From Pseudolabrys taiwanensis (GTDB lineage Bacteria; Pseudomonadota; Alphaproteobacteria; Rhizobiales; Xanthobacteraceae): a DNA stretch of 64,000 nt. The DNA lies in NCBI RefSeq assembly GCF_003367395.1, contig NZ_CP031417.1, positions 2,480,001 to 2,544,000 on the forward strand. The letters run 5' to 3'. Every line of letters begins with the position of its first letter. Position 1 is the stretch's first letter. Made by a program: the position numbers and the translations under genes. A model generated the notes under the pieces. That model did not search any database. It had not been told where the DNA came from and saw only the letters and a list, made by a program, of their open reading frames with translations. Below are positions 47,689 through 57,006 of the stretch, piece after piece.

Positions 47689-48914
47689 TACGATGCACCT
47701 CCGCCGGCCGCCACGGTCTTGTCAGCCAGCAGATCGACCGGCACAGGCTCGAAGTCCACCGGCGCATAATGCTCGCGCGGCAGCGTGAGATAGTAAGTGC
47801 CGGCCGCACACCGCTCCCAACTCATGTGGCGGGCGCGCGTCGCCGCACGCCTGCCGAGCGAGATCCGTTTGACGCCGTCGTTCACCATCTCCGCGAGGGC
47901 GGCAGCGATCGCTTCGCTATCGGGCTTAACAAGCAACCCGGTCTGATTATGCAGGACGGCATCGGCGACCCCGCCGACATCGGTTGCGACGCTTGGCAGT
48001 CCGGCCGCGGCCGCCTCAAGGAACACCAGGCCAAAGCCTTCCACCCGCCCGGTCGGATCCCAGTTGCCGGTGAGGCAAAAGAAGTCACAGCCGCCATAGA
48101 TATCGCGTATCTGCTGCGACGGCAGCGCGCCGAGCAGGCGGATGTCGCAGCCGGACGCGGCGATCGCCGCCTTCAGCTCCCGCACATAGTCGGCTTCGCC
48201 CTCCGGGCCGATCACCAGCCAGGTGATCTTTTCGCGCACGGATGGCGGCAGCGCGTTCAGCGCCGCGACCGTGGCGAGATGGCCCTTACGGCGGGTGAGA
48301 CGCGCGACCGTTACCATCGTGACGCCGTCGTCGCGAAGACCGAGATCGGCGCGCGTGATCGCTCGCGGCGCACGCGGGCCGAACCAGAACTCCGACACGC
48401 CGAGATGCACTGTGCGCACCTGTTCGGCTGGGACATTGAAGCGGTCGCGGAACAGATTATGGGTATATGCGCTATTGGCCGCGATCTCTGTGCGTGGACC
48501 GAACACGCCCGCGAGCCAGATCGCCAGCCGCTTCTCACGCGCCTGCGTCTCGTTGATCTCCGTGCCGTGCACCGTCATCACGAGGCGGGCGTTGGTTCGG
48601 CCACGCGCCAACGCCAAAGGAATAAAGAACGGCCAGTCGGCCGCGTGCACAATGTCGTAGTCGCTTTCGGCGATGACCCGGCGCGCCAATGCGACCTTGG
48701 CCGGCAGATCGCGCCGCGAATGCAAACCGCCGGAATAGCGGCGAACTTCAAAGGGCAGGCGGCGATCTTCCGCGTGGGTCGCGACGCCGTAATCGGGGCC
48801 ATATACCGTGACCGTGGCGCCAAGGCGCGTCGCCGAACAGGCGATTTCGCGCACATAGGTGGCGATGCCACCATTGACCGGTGGAAACTCGCTGGTGAGC
48901 ATCAGGATTTTCAT
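47688..48914 (-). CDS. GT4-family glycosyltransferase
   Basis: 408 residues from ATG 48914. GT-B fold: MKILMLTSEFPPVNGGIATY, VMTVHGTEINE, MVTVARLTRRKGH and the donor-site pair EGFGLVFLEAAAAGLPSV (EX7E). These cytosolic enzymes add a sugar from a nucleotide donor, here most plausibly extending the lipid-linked repeat unit. It follows the next glycosyltransferase after 4 bases. Confidence 0.88.
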   Translation of the reverse strand: MKILMLTSEFPPVNGGIATYVREIACSATRLGATVTVYGPDYGVATHAEDRRLPFEVRRYSGGLHSRRDLPAKVALARRVIAESDYDIVHAADWPFFIPLALARGRTNARLVMTVHGTEINETQAREKRLAIWLAGVFGPRTEIAANSAYTHNLFRDRFNVPAEQVRTVHLGVSEFWFGPRAPRAITRADLGLRDDGVTMVTVARLTRRKGHLATVAALNALPPSVREKITWLVIGPEGEADYVRELKAAIAASGCDIRLLGALPSQQIRDIYGGCDFFCLTGNWDPTGRVEGFGLVFLEAAAAGLPSVATDVGGVADAVLHNQTGLLVKPDSEAIAAALAEMVNDGVKRISLGRRAATRARHMSWERCAAGTYYLTLPREHYAPVDFEPVPVDLLADKTVAAGGGAS

Positions 48915-48918
48915 AACG

Positions 48919-50172
48919 TCACCCCATCGACTGGACCAGGCGTTCCCCGGCGGAGGGAGCGTCGCCGCGCTGAATCTCGTGATGCAGCCGGTAGACGCGC
49001 GCGAGCTGCGTATCGGGCGTGAAGGTCGCGATCCGGGCGGCGACCGCCACGGGATCGACTTTGCCGGCGGCAATCGCATTGCGCACGTCTACGAACCGCG
49101 CCGCGAGAGTCTCGATCAGTTCGTCGCCCGGCAATTCGCGGTCGACGAGATAACCGCTCACTTCGTTGTCGAGCACGGCTTCAAGTTGCGGCAGATGCAC
49201 GGCGACAACAGGCCGGCCGATTGCCAGAGTCTCCAGCACGCAACGCGGCATACCCTCGAACTCCGAGGTCAGAATGCCGGCATGGGCCTGAGACAAGACA
49301 TTGGCGACGCCCTTGGCGTCCTGAAAACCATGTCGAACCGTGATGTCCTGGATAGCCGCGTATTCCGCGAACCGCGTCGGATCGCTGGTGCCGACGTAGT
49401 GGAATTCGACGGCACCGTTCAATCGGTCGCGCAGCCGCGCGATGGTCTTGAACATCAACCGCGGCTGCTTGAACTCGTCGAGACGGCCGATAAAGACGAT
49501 ACGGAACGGGTCGATGCTCGCGGGAAACGGCTGCGGCCGGAAGATGTTGGTGTTCACCCAAGTCCACAGCGTGTCGATCTTGTCGGCATATTGTGTATAG
49601 GTCGCGCGCAGTCGCTCGGTGATCATCGGATTGACGCACAGGAAATTGCGGCTGGTCTTGACGGCGAAGCGCTCGCCCGTCCGATGCACGAAGCGGTAGC
49701 GCTGCAACAGCGAGTCCATCGCCATCTGCGGCACGCCCTCGCCGTGCAGCATCTGCACGTAGGGCAATCGCAGCACGAACGGCAGCCAGGCGAACTCCAC
49801 CCGCCGCAGATCGACCGAGCAGCGCCGCGCGCGCAATTCGCGGGCAATGCGCGGAAAATTCCGAACCAATGCGACGAAGAACTGCGCGGTGATGGAATCC
49901 GTGATCTTGCGCGCCGCCTCGCGTGCGCGCACGTCCGGGTAATGCAGGATCGGCATGAAATCGAAGGTGCGTCCCCGGAACGTGGTCTCGGTAATCTCGC
50001 CCAGCTTCATGTCGCCGGTTGCGTCGACCCCGATGAACAGGACGCGCGTGTCCTCGGGGCAGAAGGTGACGAAATCGCGAATATAGGTTTCCAGGCCACC
50101 GATCTTGGTGCCACGGATGTCGAAAGGATGCATCAGCGCGATGTTGTAGCGCGCGGCGGGAGCTGCACTCAT
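48919..50172 (-). CDS. GT4-family glycosyltransferase
   Basis: 417 residues from ATG 50172, overlapping the WecG-like stop by ATGA. The N-terminal domain begins YNIALMHPFDIRGTKIGGLE, a variant glycine-rich acceptor loop. The C-terminal half has FRIVFIGRLDEFKQPRLMF and the donor motif SEFEGMPRCVLETLAIGRPV. It probably adds a sugar to the growing repeat unit. Confidence 0.87.
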   Translation of the reverse strand: MSAAPAARYNIALMHPFDIRGTKIGGLETYIRDFVTFCPEDTRVLFIGVDATGDMKLGEITETTFRGRTFDFMPILHYPDVRAREAARKITDSITAQFFVALVRNFPRIARELRARRCSVDLRRVEFAWLPFVLRLPYVQMLHGEGVPQMAMDSLLQRYRFVHRTGERFAVKTSRNFLCVNPMITERLRATYTQYADKIDTLWTWVNTNIFRPQPFPASIDPFRIVFIGRLDEFKQPRLMFKTIARLRDRLNGAVEFHYVGTSDPTRFAEYAAIQDITVRHGFQDAKGVANVLSQAHAGILTSEFEGMPRCVLETLAIGRPVVAVHLPQLEAVLDNEVSGYLVDRELPGDELIETLAARFVDVRNAIAAGKVDPVAVAARIATFTPDTQLARVYRLHHEIQRGDAPSAGERLVQSMG

Positions 50173-50960
50173 GAAACGCGACCTCTTCGTATCGTGATGG
50201 CTTGGGGAATGGCGTCGATCACCAGCCGTGGCAGCACGGCGGCGCAACGCAGATAACGGGCGGCAAGCCGCTGCGGATTGCTGGACAACCGCCACAGCCA
50301 TTCAAGGCCGTTCTTTTGGAAGAAGCTCGGTGCCCGCACCTGCGTTCCAGCGAGGAAATCGAGAGCTGCGCCGACACAGACGAAGCCGACTCCCGGCGCC
50401 AGTTCGAGGCAGCGCGCCGCGAAGATCTCCTGGCGCGGCGCGCCGAGCGCAATGAAGCACAGCCGCGCGCCCGACTGCCGTATCCGCTCGATCGCCGTAT
50501 CCGCTTCAGGCGAATCGGGATCGAAGTTCGCACCCGGCGCATAGGTTCCGACCACATCGAGCTCGCCGACGCGTCGCCTCAATTCATCGGTGGCGCGAGC
50601 GATGACCGATGGGCTTGGCCCGAGGATGAACACAGGCAATCGCCGGCTCGATGCCTGCGCGCTGAGCGGCTCGAGCAGATCGGCGCCGGTCGTGCGCCGC
50701 ACCGCCACGCCGTTCAAGCGGCCGAGGAGAACGATCGGAAAGCCGTCGGCGGTGACGAAACGCGCGCGCCGGTAAGCCGACAGAAACTTCGGATCGCTGC
50801 GCAGCTTGTTGCAGTGATCGAGATTGAGCGTGAACACACAGAAGCCATGACCGCTCTCGGCGGCAGCCGTTATCGTCGACACCGCTTGCGGCATCGAATG
50901 CACATTGATCGATATTCCGTCGACGCGAAATTCGCGTTGAGCGGTGCTTGCGTCGCGCAT
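50169..50960 (-). CDS. WecG/TagA/CpsF-family glycosyltransferase
   Basis: 263 residues from ATG 50960 (GGAGG nine bases upstream; a TTG at 50978 is less likely). Family marks are VTADGFPIVLLGRL, VFILGPSPSVI, the GAPRQE motif and GAALDFLAG. Members transfer ManNAcA, ManNAc or glucuronate-like sugars to lipid-linked acceptors. It is the first gene of this glycosyltransferase operon and is divergent from the GH10 gene. Confidence 0.88.
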   Translation of the reverse strand: MRDASTAQREFRVDGISINVHSMPQAVSTITAAAESGHGFCVFTLNLDHCNKLRSDPKFLSAYRRARFVTADGFPIVLLGRLNGVAVRRTTGADLLEPLSAQASSRRLPVFILGPSPSVIARATDELRRRVGELDVVGTYAPGANFDPDSPEADTAIERIRQSGARLCFIALGAPRQEIFAARCLELAPGVGFVCVGAALDFLAGTQVRAPSFFQKNGLEWLWRLSSNPQRLAARYLRCAAVLPRLVIDAIPQAITIRRGRVS

Positions 50961-51047
50961 GCAGGGTGTCCTCCGCAAAAGCCGAACGGCTCAGTGGAAC
51001 AACACTTCCCCCTCTCGCCTTGACGGCGAGTCCCCCCGCGTGAGCGG

Positions 51048-51084
51048 CCATTCGCGTGAACACGTGACGTGAACGCGCGAATGG
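51048..51084. promoter_or_regulatory. Dyad with internal direct repeat between divergent EPS genes
   Basis: CCATTCGCG (51048-51056) and CGCGAATGG (51076-51084) are perfect inverted arms. Between them lie ACGTGAC flanked by two GTGAAC copies. It sits between wecG-like (start 50960, minus) and GH10 (start 51170, plus), so it may control both. Confidence 0.5.
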
Positions 51085-51169
51085 AACAGCCTTCGCTGTC
51101 ACCGCCATCAAATTGCGCTATTGCGACGCAACAATGGCGCGCTCGTCAAATATTGAGGACAACGACACA

Positions 51170-52270
51170 ATGCTTGATCGTATGTCGCGACGACATGTCT
51201 TGGGAACCATCGGCGGCGGATTGCTCACGCCTGTGCTCGCGAAAGCGGCAACCGCACAATCAAGCGACAGTCTCGGCACCGTCGCTGCAAAACGAAACTT
51301 TATTTTCGGTGCCGCCGCAGGACCCGTTCTGTTCACCGACTCGGCCTATCGGGAACTTTATCTGACACAGACGAAGATGATCACGACCGACATCGCGCTG
51401 AAGATCGGCACGATCGCGCCGATGCCGGGACCGAAGCGATTCGACAGCGCGGATCGTCTGCTGAACTTCTGTAATTCGCATAAGATTCAAATGCGTGGTC
51501 ATTGCTTGATCTGGAACGAATGGGTTCCCGCATGGATCAAATCGATGAGTACGACCGAACGGCGCGCATATTTCGACGCCTATATCGACGAGGTGGTCGG
51601 CCATTATGCGGGCCGTCTGCATTCATGGGATGTCGTCAACGAGCCATTTTGGCCGGGGCATCGCGCGCCCGGCGGCTATCGCGTCGGACCATGGTACGAC
51701 GCCTTCGGAACCGACTATGTGCGCCGCGCCTTCGAGCGGGCCGCGCGAGCCGATCCGAAGACGAAGTTGGTGCTCAACGAGGCGCAGACCGAGCGCGACG
51801 ACGCCCTCGGCCTCACTGTACGGGCCGGGTTGCTGAAGCTCGTGAAGGAACTGAAGGACGCCGGCGTCAAGCTCGACGCGGTCGGCCTGCAAGGCCACTT
51901 ACAGCCGCAATATCCACACGACCCCGCCCGCTTCCAGGACTTCCTGCACGAACTCGCGTCGACAGGCGTCGACATTTACATCACCGAATTCGATGTGCGC
52001 GACGACACGTTCCCGGACGATATCCGCACGCGCGATGGCCAGGTCGCGGCGGTCGCGGAGCGCTTTCTCAACAACGTATTGCGGGTGCCGCAGGTGAAGG
52101 CCCTGATCACCTGGCAGCTCGCCGACAACTATTCGTTCTACCGCGGCATCGCCAAGCAGAAGAACCCGGGCACCACCCGCATGCCGCGTCCCCTGCCCTA
52201 CGACGAGCAGTTCCAACGCAAGCCGCTGTGGTTCGCGCTCGCCAAGGCCATGCAGAACGATCGCGCCTAA
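51170..52270 (+). CDS. Tat-exported GH10 endo-beta-1,4-xylanase-type glycanase
   Basis: 366 residues from ATG 51170, with GAGGAC ten bases upstream; earlier in-frame starts (TTG 51113, ATG 51134) are less likely. A twin-arginine signal (SRRHVLG, then hydrophobic core, cleavage near AATAQ) precedes a GH10 barrel with acid/base Glu158 in WDVVNEPF and nucleophile Glu273 in ITEFDVRDD. GH10 enzymes hydrolyse beta-1,4 xylan or related chains. Inside an exopolysaccharide locus it more likely trims or turns over the polymer than digests plant xylan. Its stop is three bases from the convergent flippase gene. Confidence 0.9.
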   Translation: MLDRMSRRHVLGTIGGGLLTPVLAKAATAQSSDSLGTVAAKRNFIFGAAAGPVLFTDSAYRELYLTQTKMITTDIALKIGTIAPMPGPKRFDSADRLLNFCNSHKIQMRGHCLIWNEWVPAWIKSMSTTERRAYFDAYIDEVVGHYAGRLHSWDVVNEPFWPGHRAPGGYRVGPWYDAFGTDYVRRAFERAARADPKTKLVLNEAQTERDDALGLTVRAGLLKLVKELKDAGVKLDAVGLQGHLQPQYPHDPARFQDFLHELASTGVDIYITEFDVRDDTFPDDIRTRDGQVAAVAERFLNNVLRVPQVKALITWQLADNYSFYRGIAKQKNPGTTRMPRPLPYDEQFQRKPLWFALAKAMQNDRA

Positions 52271-52273
52271 GGG

Positions 52274-53716
52274 TCAGGCGAGCTTGGTGCGTTTGGCGCG
52301 CCGGTTCCAGTAATTCATGAGAACCGGCGCGTACAACAGCGCCAGCACCGCGAAATAGACCAGACCGCCGGCGCCGATATGCAGCGCCAGCGCGACGCTG
52401 CCGCCGTCTTTCTTCAAGCCGTACAGCGCCAGCATCATCAGCGCCGTCGCCGCGGCGATCTTCAGCAGATGCAGCAGCGGCGGCCGCAGACGAAACAGAA
52501 CCGCCCCCACGGCGAACGATACGAGCGCAGCAACGATCGCCGACAATGTGCTTGCCATCACGGCGCCCACCAGTCCCCACCACGAGATGAAGAGAATACT
52601 GGCGCCGACCGTCACCGCCGCCTCGACGGCATTGATGGCAAAGGTCATCCCGGTGCGTTGATGCAACAGGAAGACCTGGTCCGCGAAATGTGCCCGGAAA
52701 TTGCGCAGCGCGCCGGCCAATGTGGCGAGCGGCAGGATGGCCAAGGTTGCGGCCTGGAAGTTCGGCGCGATCAACAAATGCACGATCTCCTGGCGCAGCA
52801 TGAAGACACCGGCGACGCTCGGTAGCAGTATCGCCGCCAGAAGGGCACCATTATCGGCAAGCTGACGCATGGCGCGCTCGGCGCCCCGCTCCTGCATGGT
52901 CCGCACGGCGATCGGAAAGGCGCTCGCCGTGACCATCATGGCCGCGACCGTCGACGCCCGGAAGCCGAGACCGTAGCCGACTGCGAACAAGCCGGCCGCA
53001 GCCACGCCCATCATGTCGCTGACGATGAAGCGCGAGGCATTGATACTCAGCCAGCTCAAGCCACCGCCAAGCACCAGGGGCAGGCCATACGACAAAGCGT
53101 GGCGCAGAATGGTGCGATCGACCGGCCAGAACGACCAGCCGAACCGGATCATCGGCAGCACGACCAAGGTCGCGGCGGCCTGGGCGATGGCATAGCCGGC
53201 AATCGGCCACTCCGGATCCTGGCCGAAGAAGTGGATGAGCACCAGGCCGAGGAGGAAGCCGAGGGCCGGACCGGTTGTCTGCTGGATCGTGTAGACCGCA
53301 ATCTCGTGGCGCACGCGCGCCCGTTCCGCGAGATAAAGATTGTAGGTGCGAGTGACGACATAGCCGAGTACGGCGAGCGTCAGGCCGAGCCCCGCGCCGG
53401 GCAGGATCTTCGTCTGCAGAATGAGCAGTACGACGACACACTGCACCGTCGCCGACAGCAGCAGAACCGCATTTTCGGTGCGATAGAAGCGGTCGGCTTC
53501 GTCGCCATCCTTGACCGCGCCGAAGAAACGCAACGCATATTGCGACCACCAGACCAGGAACACGGTCTGCAGGAGCTCGTGCGTCGCCGTCACCAGCGTG
53601 ATCACGCCCAGGGTCGACTCGCCGACGATGTGCGTCCACACCACCACCGAAACGAGTTGGAACAGCGGGCCGACGACCTGGGCCGGAAGGTACAGCAGCG
53701 TATTTCTGAGCAGCAT
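52274..53716 (-). CDS. Wzx-type polysaccharide flippase
   Basis: 480 residues with about 12-14 hydrophobic helices (LLYLPAQVVGPLFQLVSVVVW at the start) and the MATE/PST-like pattern of O-antigen flippases. It would move the undecaprenyl-linked repeat unit to the periplasm for polymerisation. It follows the acyltransferase gene after 4 bases, in the same operon as the polymerase and Wzc homologues. Confidence 0.86.
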   Translation of the reverse strand: MLLRNTLLYLPAQVVGPLFQLVSVVVWTHIVGESTLGVITLVTATHELLQTVFLVWWSQYALRFFGAVKDGDEADRFYRTENAVLLLSATVQCVVVLLILQTKILPGAGLGLTLAVLGYVVTRTYNLYLAERARVRHEIAVYTIQQTTGPALGFLLGLVLIHFFGQDPEWPIAGYAIAQAAATLVVLPMIRFGWSFWPVDRTILRHALSYGLPLVLGGGLSWLSINASRFIVSDMMGVAAAGLFAVGYGLGFRASTVAAMMVTASAFPIAVRTMQERGAERAMRQLADNGALLAAILLPSVAGVFMLRQEIVHLLIAPNFQAATLAILPLATLAGALRNFRAHFADQVFLLHQRTGMTFAINAVEAAVTVGASILFISWWGLVGAVMASTLSAIVAALVSFAVGAVLFRLRPPLLHLLKIAAATALMMLALYGLKKDGGSVALALHIGAGGLVYFAVLALLYAPVLMNYWNRRAKRTKLA

Positions 53717-53720
53717 CGCG

Positions 53721-54764
53721 TCAGATCCCCAGCCCTTGCGCGATCCGCGGCGGCATCACCCGGCGGAGCAAGAGCACCGCGGCGGCGCAGATCGACAGCG
53801 CGGCGGTGTATTCGACAATCGTGGATAGAATTGGATGCAGCTGCAGCGCATCGAATTGGCGCAGCGCCATGATGACGAAGATGTGCCACAGATAGATGAA
53901 GTAGCTCGCGGAACCGAGCGTCGCGAGCGCGGCACTTTCGGGCGCGAAACCGAGCAGGACGATGCACGCCAATATCGCGTAGAGAAAGAACGCAACCGAA
54001 TCGTAGTTCGCGGCGTCGCCGATCCCGGCGATGCGGACGCCGGCATAAACGGCATAGGCGGCGACCGCCGCCGCCGCGAGCGGGTAACGCATGGTGTGGA
54101 ACAGCGCGCCCGCACCGAACAGCCCCGCCAAAGTCCCAGCCGCCATGAAGGCGAACCAGAATGGCAGATCGCGCATGCGCACCTCGTCGATGATCGCCTC
54201 GCCTACACCGAGATGCTGCAACAACGGATCGATATAGGCGCCGAAGGCGAGGCCGACGGGGATGGCCAGCAACAGCAGAAGAATGAGCCGGCGGTCACGC
54301 CCTTCGTCCTCACCCGCCAACGCAATCGCGGCCCATAGCGCGACGGTGCAGCCGACATAGACGAAAACGTAATAATAGACGAAGACGTAGGCGAAGACGT
54401 AGCGTGCCAGCGCCACCGCCGGCCGATGGTCCATCGCCGGATTGGCCAACGCCATGAAGACGTAGGCGGCGATAAACGCGATCGTATACGGCACGATCGT
54501 GCGCCACACCCGCTTCACCAGCGGAACGTGTCCGGAGCGAGCCGTGAGATAGCCGGACACGAACAAGAAAATCGGCACGCAGGGCCGCAACGCTGCATCT
54601 ACTGCGGTGACGAACGCGGAGCCATCAGCCTTCGGCAACGAATGGATGCCGATCACCATCAGGATCGCCACGCCGCGCAGGGTGTCGACGACGCCATCGC
54701 GCGTTCGCGCCTGCGCATGCGCCCTTGCGTCTGTCGGCCAAGCGGTTTCGGCGGAGACGGTCAC
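53721..54764 (-). CDS. Acyltransferase-3 family membrane protein
   Basis: 347 residues from GTG 54764, whose GTGA overlaps the upstream acyltransferase stop. The family start GVVDTLRGVAILMVIGIHSL with the conserved His is followed by about ten membrane helices. Such proteins acetylate or succinylate sugars of surface polysaccharides. It is a distinct, shorter paralogue of its neighbour. Confidence 0.83.
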   Translation of the reverse strand: MTVSAETAWPTDARAHAQARTRDGVVDTLRGVAILMVIGIHSLPKADGSAFVTAVDAALRPCVPIFLFVSGYLTARSGHVPLVKRVWRTIVPYTIAFIAAYVFMALANPAMDHRPAVALARYVFAYVFVYYYVFVYVGCTVALWAAIALAGEDEGRDRRLILLLLLAIPVGLAFGAYIDPLLQHLGVGEAIIDEVRMRDLPFWFAFMAAGTLAGLFGAGALFHTMRYPLAAAAVAAYAVYAGVRIAGIGDAANYDSVAFFLYAILACIVLLGFAPESAALATLGSASYFIYLWHIFVIMALRQFDALQLHPILSTIVEYTAALSICAAAVLLLRRVMPPRIAQGLGI

Positions 54765-55912
54765 GGCGTGCCCCTCTCCGGCGTCGCCAGCACCGCCAAA
54801 GCGGCCTCGCGCGGACGCCAGCGATCGAACAGATCGTTGAGTCGGCGGCGTACGGGATTTTCGAATAGCCGATAAGAGGCCGCGCTGACGAAGACCAAGG
54901 CGACCATGGCGCCCGCGACGAGCGCAAAGCGTCCCGCCGGCGTGTTCGCGCCAAGCCAACGTCCGCCCACGGTGATGACCATGGTCGCGACCGGCATATG
55001 CAGCATGTAGATCGAGTAGGTCAGGTGCGCCCAGCGGCCAACGCCGCTCCGCGACAGCACGGTAATGGCGCCGCTGAGGTCGCATTGCACGGCGGCAATG
55101 GCGACCACGTAGACGAGCGCAACGGCCGCATAGATCGGCATCACCCCGCCGCCGACGATGAAAAGCACGAAAGCGGGCAGCAAAACAACGCCGATCGGCA
55201 TGCGCGCGACGCGGTCGCGGAACAAATGCAGCGCGACGCCAAGCAGAAACGCGGGCAGCGCCCGCCACGCACCTCCCTGGTTGATCCAATCCGGCCAGGG
55301 TTCGACCCTCGTGGCCACGCAGTACAATGTCAGGACGGCGGCCGCGGCAACGGCGGCGACAACGATCAATCGGGGCCGGCGCAAGCCGACAAAGGCCATC
55401 AGCGGAAACAGCAGGTAGCACACCATCTCCGCCGACAGCGACCAGCTCGGAAAGTTGAAGGTGAGCCGCTGGCCGTCGATGGCGTGCAGCAGCAGCACCT
55501 GCGCCGGAATGTCGGACAACGGATAGCGCGACGGATTGTCGACATGGGCGTGGCCGAAGGTAAACAGCAGCGCCACCGCGACGTAGAAGCCGAGCGTGAC
55601 GAGATGCAGCGGATAGATGCGCGCCAGACGCCGCCAGAGGAACCGGCCGACGGCGCCGCGGTCCGACACGCGGCCGAGATATTGGCTCGCGATCACGAAG
55701 CCGGAAATGACGAAGAACAGGTCGACGAAGAGATTGAAGTGCCGAACGTGGAGAAAGATGAAGCGGCCGAACGGAATGTCTTGAACGTAGTCGGCGTAAT
55801 GCAGGATGACGATGCCGGCCGATGCCAGAATACGCAAGGCGTCGAGGTGCGGCGCCGCCGGCTCATCCCGACCGCGCGCACGACTCTGCCCGCTGATGTC
55901 GACGCTCGCCAT
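54761..55912 (-). CDS. Acyltransferase-3 family membrane protein (OafA/ExoZ-like)
   Basis: 383 residues. PHLDALRILASAGIVILHYAD with the conserved His and NLFVDLFFVISGFVIASQYL are the acyltransferase-3 signature. About ten membrane helices follow. It should acylate the polysaccharide repeat unit, as ExoZ and OafA do. Two acyltransferases in tandem suggest two acylation sites or two substituents. Confidence 0.87.
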   Translation of the reverse strand: MASVDISGQSRARGRDEPAAPHLDALRILASAGIVILHYADYVQDIPFGRFIFLHVRHFNLFVDLFFVISGFVIASQYLGRVSDRGAVGRFLWRRLARIYPLHLVTLGFYVAVALLFTFGHAHVDNPSRYPLSDIPAQVLLLHAIDGQRLTFNFPSWSLSAEMVCYLLFPLMAFVGLRRPRLIVVAAVAAAAVLTLYCVATRVEPWPDWINQGGAWRALPAFLLGVALHLFRDRVARMPIGVVLLPAFVLFIVGGGVMPIYAAVALVYVVAIAAVQCDLSGAITVLSRSGVGRWAHLTYSIYMLHMPVATMVITVGGRWLGANTPAGRFALVAGAMVALVFVSAASYRLFENPVRRRLNDLFDRWRPREAALAVLATPERGTP

Positions 55913-55920
55913 CCGGCCCT

Positions 55921-56994
55921 CTAGTTTCGTGCCAGAACCCGGTCCGGCTCACCACCCGCACCTAATAGCCCGACCAACATGTCGATGACGCGGCCATGAT
56001 CCGCCGCCGCGAGATTATTCCACCGAGCGAGATTTGCGGCGGCGCGCGCGACGAACGCGCTGCGCCAATCCGCGCTGGCGAACGCGCCGGCAATGGCCTG
56101 CGCCGCGCTGTACGGCGTGGCCGGATCGACGAAGACGCCGGAACCGTCGAGCACTTCGCGGAACACAGCCTGGTTCGGCGCAATGATCGGCAAACCGCCG
56201 TATTGCGCCTCGAGCAGCGGCAGACCGAGCCCCTCCTCGTGCGAGGTCGAGATCAAGGCATCGGCGTTGTCGAGAATGGCGGTGACTTGTTCGTCCGGCT
56301 GATAACCGTGCAGCGTCACGCCGGGCATCGCCGCAAGGACATCCCAATCGTCGCCCCAGCCGCGCCGTCCGATCACGTCCAACGTCGCATGCGGAAAGCC
56401 TTGCGCCCGCAAGGCGCCGAGAATGCGTCCGGCCGCGGCGAGGTTCTTGCGCGGTTCGACCGTGCCGATCGCGACCAGCCGCAATGCGCCCGGCTCGGAC
56501 GGCCGCGCCGCGCGCGCGCCGACGCTCAGGCCGAAGTTGTTGCGCACCGCGGGCCGGTAGACCGTGATCGCCGCATCGTCGCGGCAATAGATCCGCAGCT
56601 TCGTCGCGGTGTCGGCCGAGTTGACCATGAACCGCGGCAGCCGGCGCACCGCCAAGTCGAACGGCCAGGCCATATAGGCCTTGGCGCGCCAATTGAGATC
56701 CTGGCGCCGCGACAGCAGGAAGACATCATGGATGTAAGGGATCACCCGTCCAGGAAACGCCTGCAGCAGCGGCGACGGCGGAAAGCCGGGACACAACAAC
56801 AACGCCGACGACGAACGGACGAGGCGCGCCGGCAACCCTAGCGCCTGAGTAAGCAACATGTCGGCCATTCCTTCGGCGCGCACGGGCACGGCCTCAAGCG
56901 GCGCCAGCGCCTCCTTGGAGAAGAGCTGCATGGTGATGCGCTCGATTCCCGTCACATGGCGCCAAAGGTGAGTTTGGTCGACGTAAACACGCAT
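55921..56994 (-). CDS. GT4-family glycosyltransferase
   Basis: 357 residues starting MRVYVDQTHLWRHVTGIERI. The acceptor half includes IPYIHDVFLLSRRQDLNW; the donor half has LVAIGTVEPRKNLAAAGRIL and the EX7E pair in SHEEGLGLPLLEAQYGGLP. It resembles mannosyl- or rhamnosyltransferases of exopolysaccharide loci. GDP-mannose from manC is a plausible donor. Confidence 0.88.
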   Translation of the reverse strand: MRVYVDQTHLWRHVTGIERITMQLFSKEALAPLEAVPVRAEGMADMLLTQALGLPARLVRSSSALLLCPGFPPSPLLQAFPGRVIPYIHDVFLLSRRQDLNWRAKAYMAWPFDLAVRRLPRFMVNSADTATKLRIYCRDDAAITVYRPAVRNNFGLSVGARAARPSEPGALRLVAIGTVEPRKNLAAAGRILGALRAQGFPHATLDVIGRRGWGDDWDVLAAMPGVTLHGYQPDEQVTAILDNADALISTSHEEGLGLPLLEAQYGGLPIIAPNQAVFREVLDGSGVFVDPATPYSAAQAIAGAFASADWRSAFVARAAANLARWNNLAAADHGRVIDMLVGLLGAGGEPDRVLARN

Positions 56995-57006
56995 GACTGA
57001 ACGGCC

